A DNA stretch of 64,000 nucleotides. Source: Aeromonas encheleia. GTDB lineage: Bacteria; Pseudomonadota; Gammaproteobacteria; Enterobacterales; Aeromonadaceae. The position numbers and the translations under genes were made by a program. Positions 1 through 9,584 of the stretch are shown here, piece by piece; the first letter of the stretch is position 1; each line of letters opens with the position of its first letter. The notes under the pieces were generated by a model, which worked only from the letters and a program-made list of their open reading frames with translations, was not told the origin of the DNA and ran no database searches. Location of the stretch: contig NZ_LR134376.1 of the NCBI RefSeq assembly GCF_900637545.1, positions 3,119,001 through 3,183,000 on the forward strand. The letters are read 5' to 3'.

Positions 1-1004
1 ATCTCAACACCCTCTATCAGGGGCAGTCTCTCTCCCGCGACGAAGCCCGTGACGCCTTCGGTCAGGTGGTACGCGGCGAAGTGGATCCCATCGTGCTCGC
101 CAGCCTGCTCACCGCCCTCAAGCTCAAGGGGGAGACCCCGGAGGAGATCGCCGGTGCCGCCGACGCCCTGCTGGCCGAGGCCCGTCCCTTCCCGCGCCCT
201 GACTACGCCTTCTGCGACATCGTCGGCACCGGCGGTGATGGCCTCAACACCATCAACGTCTCCACCACCTCGGCGCTGGTCGCCGCCGCCTGCGGCCTGA
301 AAGTGGCCAAGCACGGCAACCGCTCGGTCTCGAGCAAGTCGGGCTCCAGCGATCTGCTGGACAAGATGGGCATCAGGCTCGACATGAGCCCTGAGCTGGC
401 CCGCCGCTGTCTGGACGAGCTCGGCATCTGCTTCCTGTTCGCCCCCCAGTATCACGCCGGGGTGCGCCACGCCATGCCGGTGCGTCAGGCCTTGAAAACC
501 AGGACGCTGTTCAACGTCTTGGGGCCGCTTATCAACCCCGCCCGCCCCAGCTACCAACTGATGGGAGTCTATGCCCCCGAGCTGGTGCGCCCCATCGCCG
601 AAACCCTGCTGGCACTGGGACTGAAAACCGGTATGGTGGTACACGGCGCCGGGCTGGACGAGGTGGCCATCCACGGCCCGACCCAGGTGGCCGAGATCCG
701 TGACGGTGAGATCCGTGAGTACCTGCTCACCCCGGCCGACTTTGGCCTCGAGACCTACCCGGTCAGCGCCATTCAAGGGGGGGAGCCGGAAGAGAATCGC
801 GCCATCACCGCCGCCATCCTGGCCGGCGAAGGCAGCCCGGCCCACAACGCCGCCATCGCCGCCAATGTGGCGCCGCTGCTGGTGATGGCGGGCAAGGCCC
901 CGGACTTCAAGCAGGCCGCCGCCCTGGTGCTGGCCAAGCTGGCCAGCGGCGAGACCAGCGCGCTCGCCCAGGCACTCGCCACCCTGAGCCATCAGGAGGC
1001 ATGA
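1..1004 (+). CDS. trpD: Anthranilate phosphoribosyltransferase TrpD (5' end cut by window)
   Basis: Second step of tryptophan synthesis in the cytoplasm: transfers phosphoribosyl from PRPP to anthranilate. The frame is open from base 3 to the TGA at 1002-1004, and codons before the first in-window Met ([20 protein letters not shown]) match the start of the family, so only some ten residues are missing. Family signatures are visible: GTGGDG (PRPP loop), [17 protein letters not shown] and the [14 protein letters not shown] block. It is followed at once by trpCF, trpB and trpA on the same strand, as in an enterobacterial-type trp operon. The end overlaps an ATGATG preceded by AGGAGG, so translation of the next gene may be coupled. 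Confidence 0.97.
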   Translation, partial: LNTLYQGQSLSRDEARDAFGQVVRGEVDPIVLASLLTALKLKGETPEEIAGAADALLAEARPFPRPDYAFCDIVGTGGDGLNTINVSTTSALVAAACGLKVAKHGNRSVSSKSGSSDLLDKMGIRLDMSPELARRCLDELGICFLFAPQYHAGVRHAMPVRQALKTRTLFNVLGPLINPARPSYQLMGVYAPELVRPIAETLLALGLKTGMVVHGAGLDEVAIHGPTQVAEIRDGEIREYLLTPADFGLETYPVSAIQGGEPEENRAITAAILAGEGSPAHNAAIAANVAPLLVMAGKAPDFKQAAALVLAKLASGETSALAQALATLSHQEA

Positions 1005-1078
1005 TGCCAGTCACCGCTCAGCACAGCGCCCAACAAGAGAGCCCACAAGGCAGTAGCCAGCTTCGCAAGGATAACGAG

Positions 1079-2500
1079 ATGTCAGACCTTATTGCCCCCC
1101 ATGGCTTCCTGAACATGGCCTCCATCAACCAGACCATACTCGGCAAGATAGTGGCCGCCAAACAGGCGTGGGTGGCGGCCCGCCAGCAGGCGCAGCCGCT
1201 GGAGAGCTTCCAGGCCGCGCTCACTCCAAGCGATCGGGACTTCGAGGGGCAACTTCGCACCGGCGGCACCCGCTTTATTCTCGAATGCAAGAAGGCCTCC
1301 CCCTCCAAGGGGTTGATCCGCAATGACTTCGATCTGGAGGCCATCGCCGACGTCTATGGCCGTTACGCCACCGCCATCTCGGTGCTGACCGACGAGAAGT
1401 TCTTCCAGGGGGATTTCGCCTTCCTGCCAAGAGTGCGGGCCAGGGTCAGCCAACCGGTGCTGTGCAAGGACTTCATGATCGACCCCTATCAGGTCTATCT
1501 GGCTCGCCACTATCAGGCGGACGCCATCCTGCTGATGCTCTCGGTGCTCACCGACGAGGGCTACCGCGCCCTGTTCAAGGTTGCCAAGGAGCTGGGCCTC
1601 GGGGTGCTGACCGAGGTGAGCAACGAAGAGGAGCTGACCCGCGCCATCGCCCTGGGGGCGCCGGTGATCGGCATCAATAACCGAGACCTGCGCGATCTCA
1701 GCGTGGATCTCGCCCGCACCGGCCAGCTGGCCGCCGACATTCCCGCCGATCGCGTGGTGATCAGCGAATCCGGCATCCGGGATCGCAGCCAGGTCGCCCG
1801 CCTGCGCCAGCATGCCAAGGGCTTCCTGGTAGGCTCCTCCTTGATGGAGGAGGCGGATCTGGAGGCCGCGGTGCGCAAGCTCACCCTCGGCCAGAACAAG
1901 GTGTGTGGCCTGACCCGCGCCGAAGATGCCGCCGCCGCCCATCAGGCAGGTGCGGTATTTGGCGGCCTTATCTTCGTGGCCAAGAGCCCGCGCTACGTGG
2001 ACATCCCCGGCGCCCGTGCCGTGATGGCCGGCGCCCCGCTCAACTATGTGGGGGTGTTTCGCAATGCCCAGCCCCAGACCATAGCCCTGACGGTCGAGGC
2101 CCTCGGGCTCGCCGCGGTGCAGCTGCACGGGGATGAAGACGCCGCCTATATCGAGGCGCTGCGTACTCTGCTGCCCGAGGGTTGCGAGATCTGGAAGGCG
2201 GTCGGTGTCACGAGCGGCGAGCCGCTGCCCGCCCTCGACTATCCGGCGGATCGGCTGCTGCTCGATACGAAAGTCGGCAGCCAGAGCGGCGGCACCGGTC
2301 AGGCGTTCGACTGGGCCATGCTGGCAAGCCTTGATAAATCTCGCCTGATGCTGGCGGGGGGCCTCAATCCCGACAACGCCCTGCGTGCCGCAGAGGTGGG
2401 TTGTCTCGGCCTCGATTTCAACTCCGGGGTGGAAAGCGCCCCGGGCCAGAAGGATGCACAGAAGCTTGAGGCCGCCTTCGCCGCCCTGCGCAAGCTGTGA
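1079..2500 (+). CDS. trpCF: Bifunctional indole-3-glycerol-phosphate synthase / phosphoribosylanthranilate isomerase
   Basis: Fused enzyme for two consecutive tryptophan steps. The N-terminal TIM barrel is TrpC (ILECKKASPSKG with the catalytic Lys, then INNRDL and SESGI). The C-terminal barrel is TrpF (starts NKVCGLTRAEDA, ends LDFNSGVE). With the start at 1079 it has 473 residues, slightly longer than E. coli TrpCF. I chose 1079 because AAGGA lies 7 bases upstream and the protein then begins close to the conserved TILGKIVAAKQAWV segment. The frame also runs back to ATG codons at 1001 and 1004, which overlap the trpD stop and sit beside AGGAGG; that would add about 25 low-complexity residues. 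The start is therefore uncertain, the function is not. Confidence 0.95.
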   Translation: MSDLIAPHGFLNMASINQTILGKIVAAKQAWVAARQQAQPLESFQAALTPSDRDFEGQLRTGGTRFILECKKASPSKGLIRNDFDLEAIADVYGRYATAISVLTDEKFFQGDFAFLPRVRARVSQPVLCKDFMIDPYQVYLARHYQADAILLMLSVLTDEGYRALFKVAKELGLGVLTEVSNEEELTRAIALGAPVIGINNRDLRDLSVDLARTGQLAADIPADRVVISESGIRDRSQVARLRQHAKGFLVGSSLMEEADLEAAVRKLTLGQNKVCGLTRAEDAAAAHQAGAVFGGLIFVAKSPRYVDIPGARAVMAGAPLNYVGVFRNAQPQTIALTVEALGLAAVQLHGDEDAAYIEALRTLLPEGCEIWKAVGVTSGEPLPALDYPADRLLLDTKVGSQSGGTGQAFDWAMLASLDKSRLMLAGGLNPDNALRAAEVGCLGLDFNSGVESAPGQKDAQKLEAAFAALRKL

Positions 2501-2584
2501 CGCACCTGCCGCATTGACGGCACCGAATTTGATGCTGAATTTTTGATATTTAAGTTTTTAATGAATCTGAACAAGGAATAGATC

Positions 2585-3778
2585 ATGACCCTGCTTAACC
2601 CGTTTTTTGGTGAATTTGGCGGCATGTATGTGCCCCAGATCCTCATCCCCGCCCTGCTCCAGCTGGAGAAGGCCTTCGTCGATGCCAAGGATGACCCGGC
2701 CTTTATCGCCGAGTTTCAGGAGCTGTTGACCGAGTACGCCGGGCGCCCGACCCCGCTCACCCTGACCCGCAACCTGACCAAGGGCACCAAGACCCGCCTC
2801 TATCTGAAGCGCGAAGACTTGCTGCACGGCGGCGCCCACAAGACCAACCAGGTGTTGGGCCAGGCCCTGCTCGCCAAACGCATGGGCAAGAAAGAGATCA
2901 TCGCCGAGACCGGCGCCGGTCAGCACGGGGTCGCCACGGCCCTGGCCTGCGCCCTGCTCGGCCTCAAGTGCCGGGTCTACATGGGTGCCAAGGATTGCGA
3001 GCGGCAGAAGCCGAACGTGTTTCGCATGAAGTTGATGGGGGCCACCGTCATACCGGTGCATTCGGGCTCATCCACCCTGAAGGATGCCTGCAACGAGGCG
3101 CTGCGCGACTGGGCTGCCAACTACGACAGCGCCCACTACCTGCTCGGCACCGCCGCCGGTCCGCACCCCTTCCCCACCATAGTGCGGGAGTTCCAGAAGA
3201 TGATCGGTGAGGAGGCCAAGGCCCAGTGCTTCGTAAAAGAAGAACGGCTGCCCGATGCCGTGATCGCCTGCGTCGGCGGCGGCTCCAACGCCATCGGCAT
3301 CTTTGCTGATTTCATCGACGAGCCCTCGGTGCGCCTCATCGGGGTCGAGCCCGGTGGCCACGGCATCGAGAGCGGCGAGCACGGTGCGCCGCTGGGTCAC
3401 GGCAGCAAGGGGGTCTTCTTCGGCATGCACTCCTACCTGATGCAGGACGAGCAGGGTCAAATTCAGGAGTCCTACTCCGTCTCGGCGGGGCTGGACTTCC
3501 CCTCCGTCGGCCCGCAGCACGCCCACCTGGCCGCCATCGGCCGCGCCGACTATGTCTCCATCACCGACAAGGAGGCGCTGGACGCCTTCCAGGAGCTGGC
3601 CAAATCCGAGGGGATCATCCCGGCGCTGGAGTCCTCCCACGCCCTGGCCCACGCCCTCAAGATGGCGCGCAGCGAACCCGAGAAAGAGCAGGTGCTGATC
3701 GTCAACCTCTCCGGCCGTGGCGACAAGGACATCTTCACCGTCGCCGATATCTTCGAAAAAGAAGGAACCCTGTCATGA
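2585..3778 (+). CDS. trpB: Tryptophan synthase beta chain
   Basis: PLP-dependent subunit that condenses indole with serine to give tryptophan in the alpha2-beta2 complex. At 397 residues it matches the E. coli length. GGAHKTNQ holds the PLP lysine, AETGAGQHG and GGGSNAIG are the cofactor and phosphate loops, and the C-terminal NLSGRGDKD is typical. AAGGA precedes the ATG by 7 bases. An 84-base gap separates it from trpCF, and it overlaps trpA by four bases (ATGA), consistent with coupled synthesis of the two subunits. Confidence 0.98.
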   Translation: MTLLNPFFGEFGGMYVPQILIPALLQLEKAFVDAKDDPAFIAEFQELLTEYAGRPTPLTLTRNLTKGTKTRLYLKREDLLHGGAHKTNQVLGQALLAKRMGKKEIIAETGAGQHGVATALACALLGLKCRVYMGAKDCERQKPNVFRMKLMGATVIPVHSGSSTLKDACNEALRDWAANYDSAHYLLGTAAGPHPFPTIVREFQKMIGEEAKAQCFVKEERLPDAVIACVGGGSNAIGIFADFIDEPSVRLIGVEPGGHGIESGEHGAPLGHGSKGVFFGMHSYLMQDEQGQIQESYSVSAGLDFPSVGPQHAHLAAIGRADYVSITDKEALDAFQELAKSEGIIPALESSHALAHALKMARSEPEKEQVLIVNLSGRGDKDIFTVADIFEKEGTLS

Positions 3779-4581
3779 ATCGCTACGCACAACTCTTCTC
3801 CCGTCTGGATGCCGTCAATCAGGGCGCCTTCGTGCCGTTCGTGATGCTGGGGGATCCCACTCCCGAATTGTCGCTGGCCATCGTCGATGCGCTGGTCGAG
3901 GGGGGCGCCGATGCCCTCGAGCTCGGTATTCCCTTCTCCGACCCGGTGGCGGACGGCCCCACCATCCAGGGCGCGGCCCTGCGCGCCTTCGCGAGCCACA
4001 CCACCCCGGATGGCTGCTTCGAGCTGCTCACCAGGGTGCGCGCCAAGTACCCGCAGATCCCCATCGGTCTGCTGGTCTACGCCAACCTGGTCTATGTGCG
4101 CCACATCGACGGCTTCTATGAGAAGTGCCAGCAGGCAGGCGTGGATTCGGTGCTGGTAGCGGACGTGCCGGTGCAGATGTGCGAGCCCTACAAGGCGGCG
4201 GCCGATCGCTTCGGCATCGACAGCATCTTCATCGCGCCGCCCAACGGCGATACCGAGACCCTCAAGGCCGTGGCTGAGCTCGGCAGCGGTTACACCTATC
4301 TGGTGAGCCGCGCCGGCGTGACCGGCGCCGAGACCAAGGCCGGCATGCCGGTGGATGGCCTGATCAATACCCTGCGCGAGTTCAAGGCGCCGCCTGCCCT
4401 GCTCGGTTTCGGCATCAGCGAACCGGCCCAGGTCCGTGACGCCATCAAGGCCGGCGCCGCCGGTGCCATCTCCGGCTCCGCCGTGGTGAAGATCATCGAG
4501 ACCCACCACCAGAACCCGGAACATATGCTCACTCGTCTGAAAGAGTTTGTGGAAGGGATGAAGGCCGCGACCAATCGATAA
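3775..4581 (+). CDS. trpA: Tryptophan synthase alpha chain
   Basis: Cleaves indole-3-glycerol phosphate to indole and glyceraldehyde 3-phosphate, and channels indole to TrpB. At 268 residues it equals the E. coli length. The catalytic Glu and Asp are in [16 protein letters not shown], and GFGISEP plus GSAVVK form the phosphate-binding loops. It starts inside the trpB stop (ATGA) and is the last gene of the operon, followed by a strong hairpin terminator. Confidence 0.98.
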   Translation: MNRYAQLFSRLDAVNQGAFVPFVMLGDPTPELSLAIVDALVEGGADALELGIPFSDPVADGPTIQGAALRAFASHTTPDGCFELLTRVRAKYPQIPIGLLVYANLVYVRHIDGFYEKCQQAGVDSVLVADVPVQMCEPYKAAADRFGIDSIFIAPPNGDTETLKAVAELGSGYTYLVSRAGVTGAETKAGMPVDGLINTLREFKAPPALLGFGISEPAQVRDAIKAGAAGAISGSAVVKIIETHHQNPEHMLTRLKEFVEGMKAATNR

Positions 4582-4619
4582 GGAATGGCATTAGCCAAAT
4601 GCCATTGGCCGTGTCTGAG

Positions 4620-4650
4620 AAAAGGGAGCCTGATAGGCTCCCTTTTGTTA
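4620..4650 (+). terminator. Rho-independent terminator of the trp operon
   Basis: Perfect 12-bp stem AAAAGGGAGCCT / AGGCTCCCTTTT with a 3-base loop, 38 bases after the trpA stop. Both arms end in A/T runs, so it could act in either direction. Confidence 0.9.
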
Positions 4651-4676
4651 TCCGGTGTCAGAGGTTGGCTTATCTG

Positions 4677-4709
4677 TAGGTCTGATTAGCGAAGCATAAT
4701 CAGACGATC
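4677..4709 (+). repeat. REP-like palindrome with GTAG head
   Basis: A GTAG tetranucleotide runs into a 9-bp inverted repeat, GTCTGATTA / TAATCAGAC, around an 8-base loop (GCGAAGCA). GTAG followed by a short hairpin is the hallmark of REP elements mobilised by RAYT transposases in gammaproteobacteria. No RAYT gene is in the window. Confidence 0.55.
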
Positions 4710-4799
4710 GCGGAGTTGATCTGGTGGCGCGGCTTTGCCACGCAGGATGCGAGGACTCCGTCCTCGACGGGGTTTCGCCCGCCCTTCGGGCCTGGGCGA

Positions 4800-4833
4800 G
4801 TGACTTTTCTTTGCGTGGCCAAAGAAAAGTCAC
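4800..4833. repeat. 14-bp perfect inverted repeat
   Basis: GTGACTTTTCTTTG, six bases, then CAAAGAAAAGTCAC. It is flanked by further short hairpins (GAGGA/TCCTC, GTGGC/GCCAC). This composition resembles a dispersed intergenic repeat seen in many gammaproteobacterial genomes; that is recalled rather than searched. No T-tract follows, so it is not a simple terminator. Confidence 0.6.
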
Positions 4834-4847
4834 CAAAAGAAAGGCCA

Positions 4848-5002
4848 CCCCCACTTATTCGCCCGACTGACGTCGGGTACCTTCGGCTCACCCTCTTGTC
4901 CAATGGCACGCGCCGATGGGCCGTCCATGGCCCAACGGCGCTCGCTCGGCATCCTGCCTCGCGGCCTGGACAAGAGGCCTCGCCTCAGCGAATAAGAGGG
5001 GG
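4848..5002. repeat. 155-bp nested palindromic element
   Basis: The outer arms 4848-4862 and 4988-5002 pair as CCCCC-A-CTTATTCGC with GCGAATAAG-A-GGGGG. A nested pair, 4892-4902 and 4967-4977, matches as CCTCTTGTCCA with TGGACAAGAGG. GC-rich sequence fills the centre and the element has no convincing reading frame. It could be a dispersed palindromic element or a structured RNA. It lies between the trp terminator and the RT gene, on the RT gene's strand side. Confidence 0.55.
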
Positions 5003-5314
5003 ATCAAGACAAGACAGTGCCAACCCTCACCACCGCGTAACCATGAACAAACCCCCTCTCCCCTTGGGAGAGGGTTGGGGTGAGGGGAACTCCCACTCTT
5101 CTGCTAACCCAGCAACCAATCTAAAGCAGCTGTTTATCACTAATTGGTTGAACCTGCTCAGATTTTTATCAACCTCTTCTTCCCATGCCCCGAACAGAGC
5201 CCTTAAGATAGCCAAACGACAATCCATCTCTAGGGAGAGCCCCATGACAGCGATTGTTGCTATCTCACAGGTTAAAAGCAGCGAACTGGGAGCTGTCACT
5301 CAGGGGCGGTAGCC
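5003..5314. other. Non-coding lead-in to the RT gene with one more repeat hairpin
   Basis: At 5054-5074 there is a 9-bp perfect hairpin, CCCTCTCCC-CTT-GGGAGAGGG, followed by TTGGGGTGAGGGG; this is a sequence type commonly dispersed in proteobacterial intergenic DNA. Composition then changes from GC-rich to AT-rich around 5100. I see no believable gene. The promoter of the RT gene must lie here, but I cannot place a clear -35/-10 pair. Confidence 0.45.
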
Positions 5315-8300
5315 TTGCCAAAAAATAGTAGCCCCTCAAATAACGAGCTTTCTCTAGATATAAAACAAATTAAGAATCAGACCAATAGGTACAAAATGAA
5401 ACAGTTGGATAGAAAATATTACAATTTAAAACCAATCCATTCTAATTTATATGACCATTACATATTGGGGCTAGCTTGGAAAAAATCAGATGGGTTTGTC
5501 AGAAACTACAATTGGTACGCTGATTTATTATCTCTCGATAAATACACTCTAATTATTGATTCGGCAATAAAATCTTGGTCAAATAAAATTTCAAACGGAC
5601 ACTTTACAAGTGTAAAACTGAACCTCATCCCTGCACCTAAATCTGCAAAATGGACGATTAAAAATGGCGAGTGGACTTTGAACGATAGTGAGAGAACGTT
5701 GCGTCCTTTAGCTGACATTTCTATTAGAGACCAAACCATAGCGACAACTGTACTGATGTGCCTTGCCGATGCACTGGAAAGTCGGCAAAAAAACTGTTCT
5801 TTATCCGAGCAAGATTACTCTGAACACATTAAAAACAAAGTTGTTAGTTATGGTAATCGCTTACTTTGTGATTGGGAGGGAGAGGTTGCTAGATTCCGGT
5901 GGGGCGGTAGTGAGTTTTATCGGAAATATTCTTCAGACTATCGCTCATTTTTACAAAGACCGATATCGATCGGACGAAAAATTAGAGAACAAGTAAGTAC
6001 TGCCGATGAAGTTTATATCATTCACTTAGACCTAAAGAACTTTTATGGCTCTATAAAGCTAGAATTACTCATTAAGAAACTAGAGGAGATAGTTACCACC
6101 CACTATAAAGATTTGGAAGATGAAGCATATGTTTATGATGATGTATTCTGGAAGAAGACTTTAGATTTATTCCAATGGAGCTGGACTGATGAGTCAAAAA
6201 AAATATCTGATGAATTAAACTTTTCAGGTCCAATAGGATTGCCACAAGGACTTGCCTCTTCTGGGGCCTTGTCTAACGCTTACCTTATAAGGTTTGATGA
6301 AAAGATAATTAATAACCTAAGACAGAAAATAAATGATAGTGAGATTTACATACATGACTACTGCAGGTATGTAGATGACCTTAGATTTGTCGTTTCTGGC
6401 GTGTCATTAACTAAAGAGTACATCAAGAGCACAATTAAGGATTTTATACAGCATGTTCTTGACGAAGACCTGGAACAAAGCCCAAAAGACGCCTCAAATA
6501 AATTACCTTACTTAGAAGTAAACAGTCAAAAAACTCAAATTTTTGAATTGTCGGCTCTCGATAACTGGAGCAGTTTAACTAACAGAGTAAATGAAATACA
6601 AAGTGAAATTGGCTCTTCGTGTATTGCAGAACGACATACATTGGATTTAAATATCCCAGCACTTCAACAATTACTGCAGATAGACCACAATGATACACTT
6701 CAAAATATTGAGCAGGTTTTCCCCGACCTTAACTTGGGCAGTGTAATAAAAGTAGACTCTTTGCATAGGTTTTCTGCACATAGACTAAGCTCGGCATTAA
6801 TGAGCAAAAGCAAGCTAATATCTCCAAACGAAAACTTCATTTTAGAAAATGAAGCTAGCGTTGTTTCCAATAAGTTAATATCCACTTGGTTAAAAGACCC
6901 ATCTAACATGGTCTTATTTCGCAAGGCGATAGAAATACACCCATCAACTCCTGCATATGAAAATATACTAGAATTCATTCTTAATAAGGCCATAAATAGC
7001 GCCGATATAAAAGAAGTATATATAATGACATACTTGTTGTCAGATATTTTCAGGAGCGTTACGGATATTTACATAAAACTTAATACTTTTCAACTTAATG
7101 ATTACAACCCTTTGTTTAGCAAGACTACAATCGCGGCTCAAAAATTACTGTCTTGTAAATCAGATTTACCCAGCTATATTTACAAACAAGCATTATTCTA
7201 TTTAGCAGTTATAAAAAAACCATTCATTAGCATAAAGAGAAGAGATAAAAATATAGCAAAATTACATAAAGTTATTATGAGACAACAATTTAATCAACTT
7301 CGTCTTTTTGATGGATATTTATTCGAAATAGCTGCACAAATAACTGGTGACTATAAAGCTAATGCTTCTTTTTTACTATTACATGAGTCTAGCTCGTCAG
7401 TTCTAAATAAAATTTTAGACTCATATGCCTTTCGCGGCGGCAAGTTCTGGAATGCTATCTGGAATGAACTTTTAAATAACAATAATGAGGAACTTATAGC
7501 TAAATACCGATGGGCTTCACCAAAAATCAACTTGAGTCCAAATGGAAACTCTCATTATCTATCAACTATTGCCGCCTTTAAAGATAACCCTTTCAAACAT
7601 GAACATTCATTACTAAAACTAGGACTTGCGCTGATAGATGTAGTGGAGAGAGAAAAGTCTAAGTTTTGGAGGAAAGATGGCTATCAACTTTCACCTCATG
7701 AACTAAGAGTGGAGATACAGTCTGGAAAATCATGGTGTGATTTATGGAAAATAGATACAGAACTAACTTGTATTCCAGACCCCAAAGAGATGAGTCTTAG
7801 CTCATATGATCCAAGATACGAGACTCCAGAATGGTTGGCAAACGATAATGAAGGTTATCAATATGAAAGAAAAATATATTGGATATGTAGTATATTACGA
7901 GGGGCAGCATTAGGTAACATTGATTTCACTCAACGAAATAACTTGAGTTATGAAGATGACCGATATTCTGGCATCAGAACTCAATGGCTCAAAAGACGAA
8001 TGGGAATGTTACAATCACCTGAATCTATTGTTGGCTCTTTTGGGACAATTAGTGATTGGTTTACTCATCTACTCCAGCATGGTCTTCAATGGCCAGGTTT
8101 TTCTTCATCATATATCGAAGAAAAAGAAATATTGTCAATAAGCAGCTTGAATGATTTTAAAATTTGTTTGAAGGAAAGATTAGATGCTCTAAACTCTAGA
8201 GTGTGTGTGGCATCCAATGTTCCAACATTACCTACCGTAATTAACCGACCAGAACTTTCAGCAAATCTATTCCGAGTTGTAACTGTCCAGCAGTTATTTC

Positions 8301-9115
8301 CAAAAGAAATACACTTTCATCGTTCGGATGTAACGTTGGACAATAAAGATGTTCGATGGAAACACCGTGAACATTTAGCCGAAGTGTGTAAGTTAACAGA
8401 GCAAACATTGAGAGCAAAACTAAGAGTTGAACAAAAAAACTATAAAAGCACCGCTGATTTGATCGTTTTTTCAGAATTAGCAGTACATCCTGATGATGAA
8501 GACATCATACGAGGTCTTGCACTTAGAACCAAGTCAATTGTCTTTGCTGGATTCGTTTTCAGCGAGCATAATGGTAAAGTTATAAATAAAGCCCGCTGGA
8601 TAATACCAGATAAAGCAGAGTTTGGTATGCAATGGCGCGTGCGAGATCAAGGAAAACTTCACATGACACCAGGAGAGAAATCTTTAAATATTGAAGGATA
8701 TCGACCGTGCCAACATGTCATCGAAATTGAGGGCAGTCCAGAAGGACCATTCAAGATCACTGGAGCTATCTGTTACGATGCGACAGATATTAAATTAGCT
8801 GCTGATTTAAGAGACCAAACTGACATGTTTGTCATCTCTGCGTATAACAAAGATGTCAACACCTTTGATAACATGGCATCTGCACTCCAATGGCACATGT
8901 ATCAGCACATTATCATAGCAAATACAGGGGAGTATGGAGGTTCAACCATGCAAGCCCCATACAAAGAAAAACATCACAAGTTAATATCTCATGCACATGG
9001 AACAGGCCAAATCGCCATTAGTACTGCAGATATTGACCTAGCAGCATTTAGACGCAAAGTTATAGAATACAAAAAAACAAAAGCAGAACCGGCGGGTTTC
9101 AATCGAAAGCACTAA
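5315..9115 (+). CDS. drt1a: Class 1 defence-associated reverse transcriptase with C-terminal nitrilase domain (DRT1, UG1 type)
   Basis: A 1266-residue protein with two recognisable ends. The N-terminal half is a reverse transcriptase: motif A DLKNFYGSI (Asp239), motif B around GPIGLPQGLASSGALSNAYL (305-324) and the catalytic YVDD at 352-355. The middle, about 450-1000, is helical and unassigned. The C-terminus is a carbon-nitrogen hydrolase (nitrilase) fold with its Glu-Lys-Cys triad: Glu1054 in VFSELAVHP, Lys1114 in DQGKLHMTPGE and Cys1153 in GAICYDATD. RT plus nitrilase in one chain is the architecture known for DRT class 1 anti-phage proteins. The frame opens at TTG 5315 behind AGGGGCGG; ATG 5396 is an alternative. 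The gene is strongly AT-rich compared with its neighbours, indicating horizontal transfer. A small membrane-protein gene follows 10 bases later. Confidence 0.9.
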   Translation: MPKNSSPSNNELSLDIKQIKNQTNRYKMKQLDRKYYNLKPIHSNLYDHYILGLAWKKSDGFVRNYNWYADLLSLDKYTLIIDSAIKSWSNKISNGHFTSVKLNLIPAPKSAKWTIKNGEWTLNDSERTLRPLADISIRDQTIATTVLMCLADALESRQKNCSLSEQDYSEHIKNKVVSYGNRLLCDWEGEVARFRWGGSEFYRKYSSDYRSFLQRPISIGRKIREQVSTADEVYIIHLDLKNFYGSIKLELLIKKLEEIVTTHYKDLEDEAYVYDDVFWKKTLDLFQWSWTDESKKISDELNFSGPIGLPQGLASSGALSNAYLIRFDEKIINNLRQKINDSEIYIHDYCRYVDDLRFVVSGVSLTKEYIKSTIKDFIQHVLDEDLEQSPKDASNKLPYLEVNSQKTQIFELSALDNWSSLTNRVNEIQSEIGSSCIAERHTLDLNIPALQQLLQIDHNDTLQNIEQVFPDLNLGSVIKVDSLHRFSAHRLSSALMSKSKLISPNENFILENEASVVSNKLISTWLKDPSNMVLFRKAIEIHPSTPAYENILEFILNKAINSADIKEVYIMTYLLSDIFRSVTDIYIKLNTFQLNDYNPLFSKTTIAAQKLLSCKSDLPSYIYKQALFYLAVIKKPFISIKRRDKNIAKLHKVIMRQQFNQLRLFDGYLFEIAAQITGDYKANASFLLLHESSSSVLNKILDSYAFRGGKFWNAIWNELLNNNNEELIAKYRWASPKINLSPNGNSHYLSTIAAFKDNPFKHEHSLLKLGLALIDVVEREKSKFWRKDGYQLSPHELRVEIQSGKSWCDLWKIDTELTCIPDPKEMSLSSYDPRYETPEWLANDNEGYQYERKIYWICSILRGAALGNIDFTQRNNLSYEDDRYSGIRTQWLKRRMGMLQSPESIVGSFGTISDWFTHLLQHGLQWPGFSSSYIEEKEILSISSLNDFKICLKERLDALNSRVCVASNVPTLPTVINRPELSANLFRVVTVQQLFPKEIHFHRSDVTLDNKDVRWKHREHLAEVCKLTEQTLRAKLRVEQKNYKSTADLIVFSELAVHPDDEDIIRGLALRTKSIVFAGFVFSEHNGKVINKARWIIPDKAEFGMQWRVRDQGKLHMTPGEKSLNIEGYRPCQHVIEIEGSPEGPFKITGAICYDATDIKLAADLRDQTDMFVISAYNKDVNTFDNMASALQWHMYQHIIIANTGEYGGSTMQAPYKEKHHKLISHAHGTGQIAISTADIDLAAFRRKVIEYKKTKAEPAGFNRKH

Positions 9116-9125
9116 GGGTGTAAAG

Positions 9126-9559
9126 ATGGATAATCTAGTGAAGTTAGCCACAATATTATCTCCATTAGTAAGTGGTTGCATTGCCATCTGGGCAATTTTA
9201 ATTGCAAGGAAAACCATTGATGAAAATAAAGAAATCGCAAAAAAACAGTCGCAGATACTGCTTATCAAGAATATTTACGATTAGCGATGGAAAACCCTCA
9301 ATTTGCAAAAGGCTATAGTGCAACTTCTGAGAAAGACCCCATGTACGACAAATATGTTTGGTATGTTTCCAGAATGCTGTTCTGCTTTGAGAGAGTGATA
9401 GATGTCAAAGACAGTTTGAAAGATAAATCATGGAGTAAAACAATTACCAAACATTTGAATTTTCATTCCGAACATTTCAAGAAAACAAAGGCTGTTGATG
9501 AAAAACTCTATTGCGAACCAATTCTAGATCTCATTCAGTTAAGCCAAAAAACAGATTAA
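9126..9559 (+). CDS. Small membrane-anchored partner of the RT gene, split by a -1 frameshift at an A7 run
   Basis: Frame 0 starts at ATG 9126 and encodes 52 residues with one N-terminal transmembrane segment (about residues 5-26), then a Lys/Glu-rich linker, and stops at TAG 9282. The -1 frame is open from 9230 to the TAA at 9557-9559 and carries a soluble domain (AYQEYLRLAMENPQFAKGYS onward). The frames overlap across seven A's (9239-9245, followed by C), read as A-AAA-AAA, a canonical -1 slippery heptamer. A slip there gives one 144-residue protein: TM helix, linker, then the YQEYLRLAMENP domain, a layout I recognise from small hypothetical membrane proteins. Alternatives are a true one-base loss, a homopolymer sequencing error, or re-initiation at ATG 9287, two bases after the TAG. 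It shares the low GC of the RT gene and is probably co-transcribed with it. Its function is unknown. Confidence 0.6.
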
Positions 9560-9584
9560 AACATAGCAACAAAAATTAGGGCTT

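Noticed and set aside
4716-5312. 198-codon frame before the RT gene
   Set aside because: It spans the palindromes and repeats, has no domain and an atypical composition; better explained as non-coding repeats.
5315-9115. Retron or group II intron as an alternative for the RT gene
   Set aside because: No msr/msd-like element recognised, no maturase or endonuclease domain, and the nitrilase C-terminus is specific to DRT1-type proteins.
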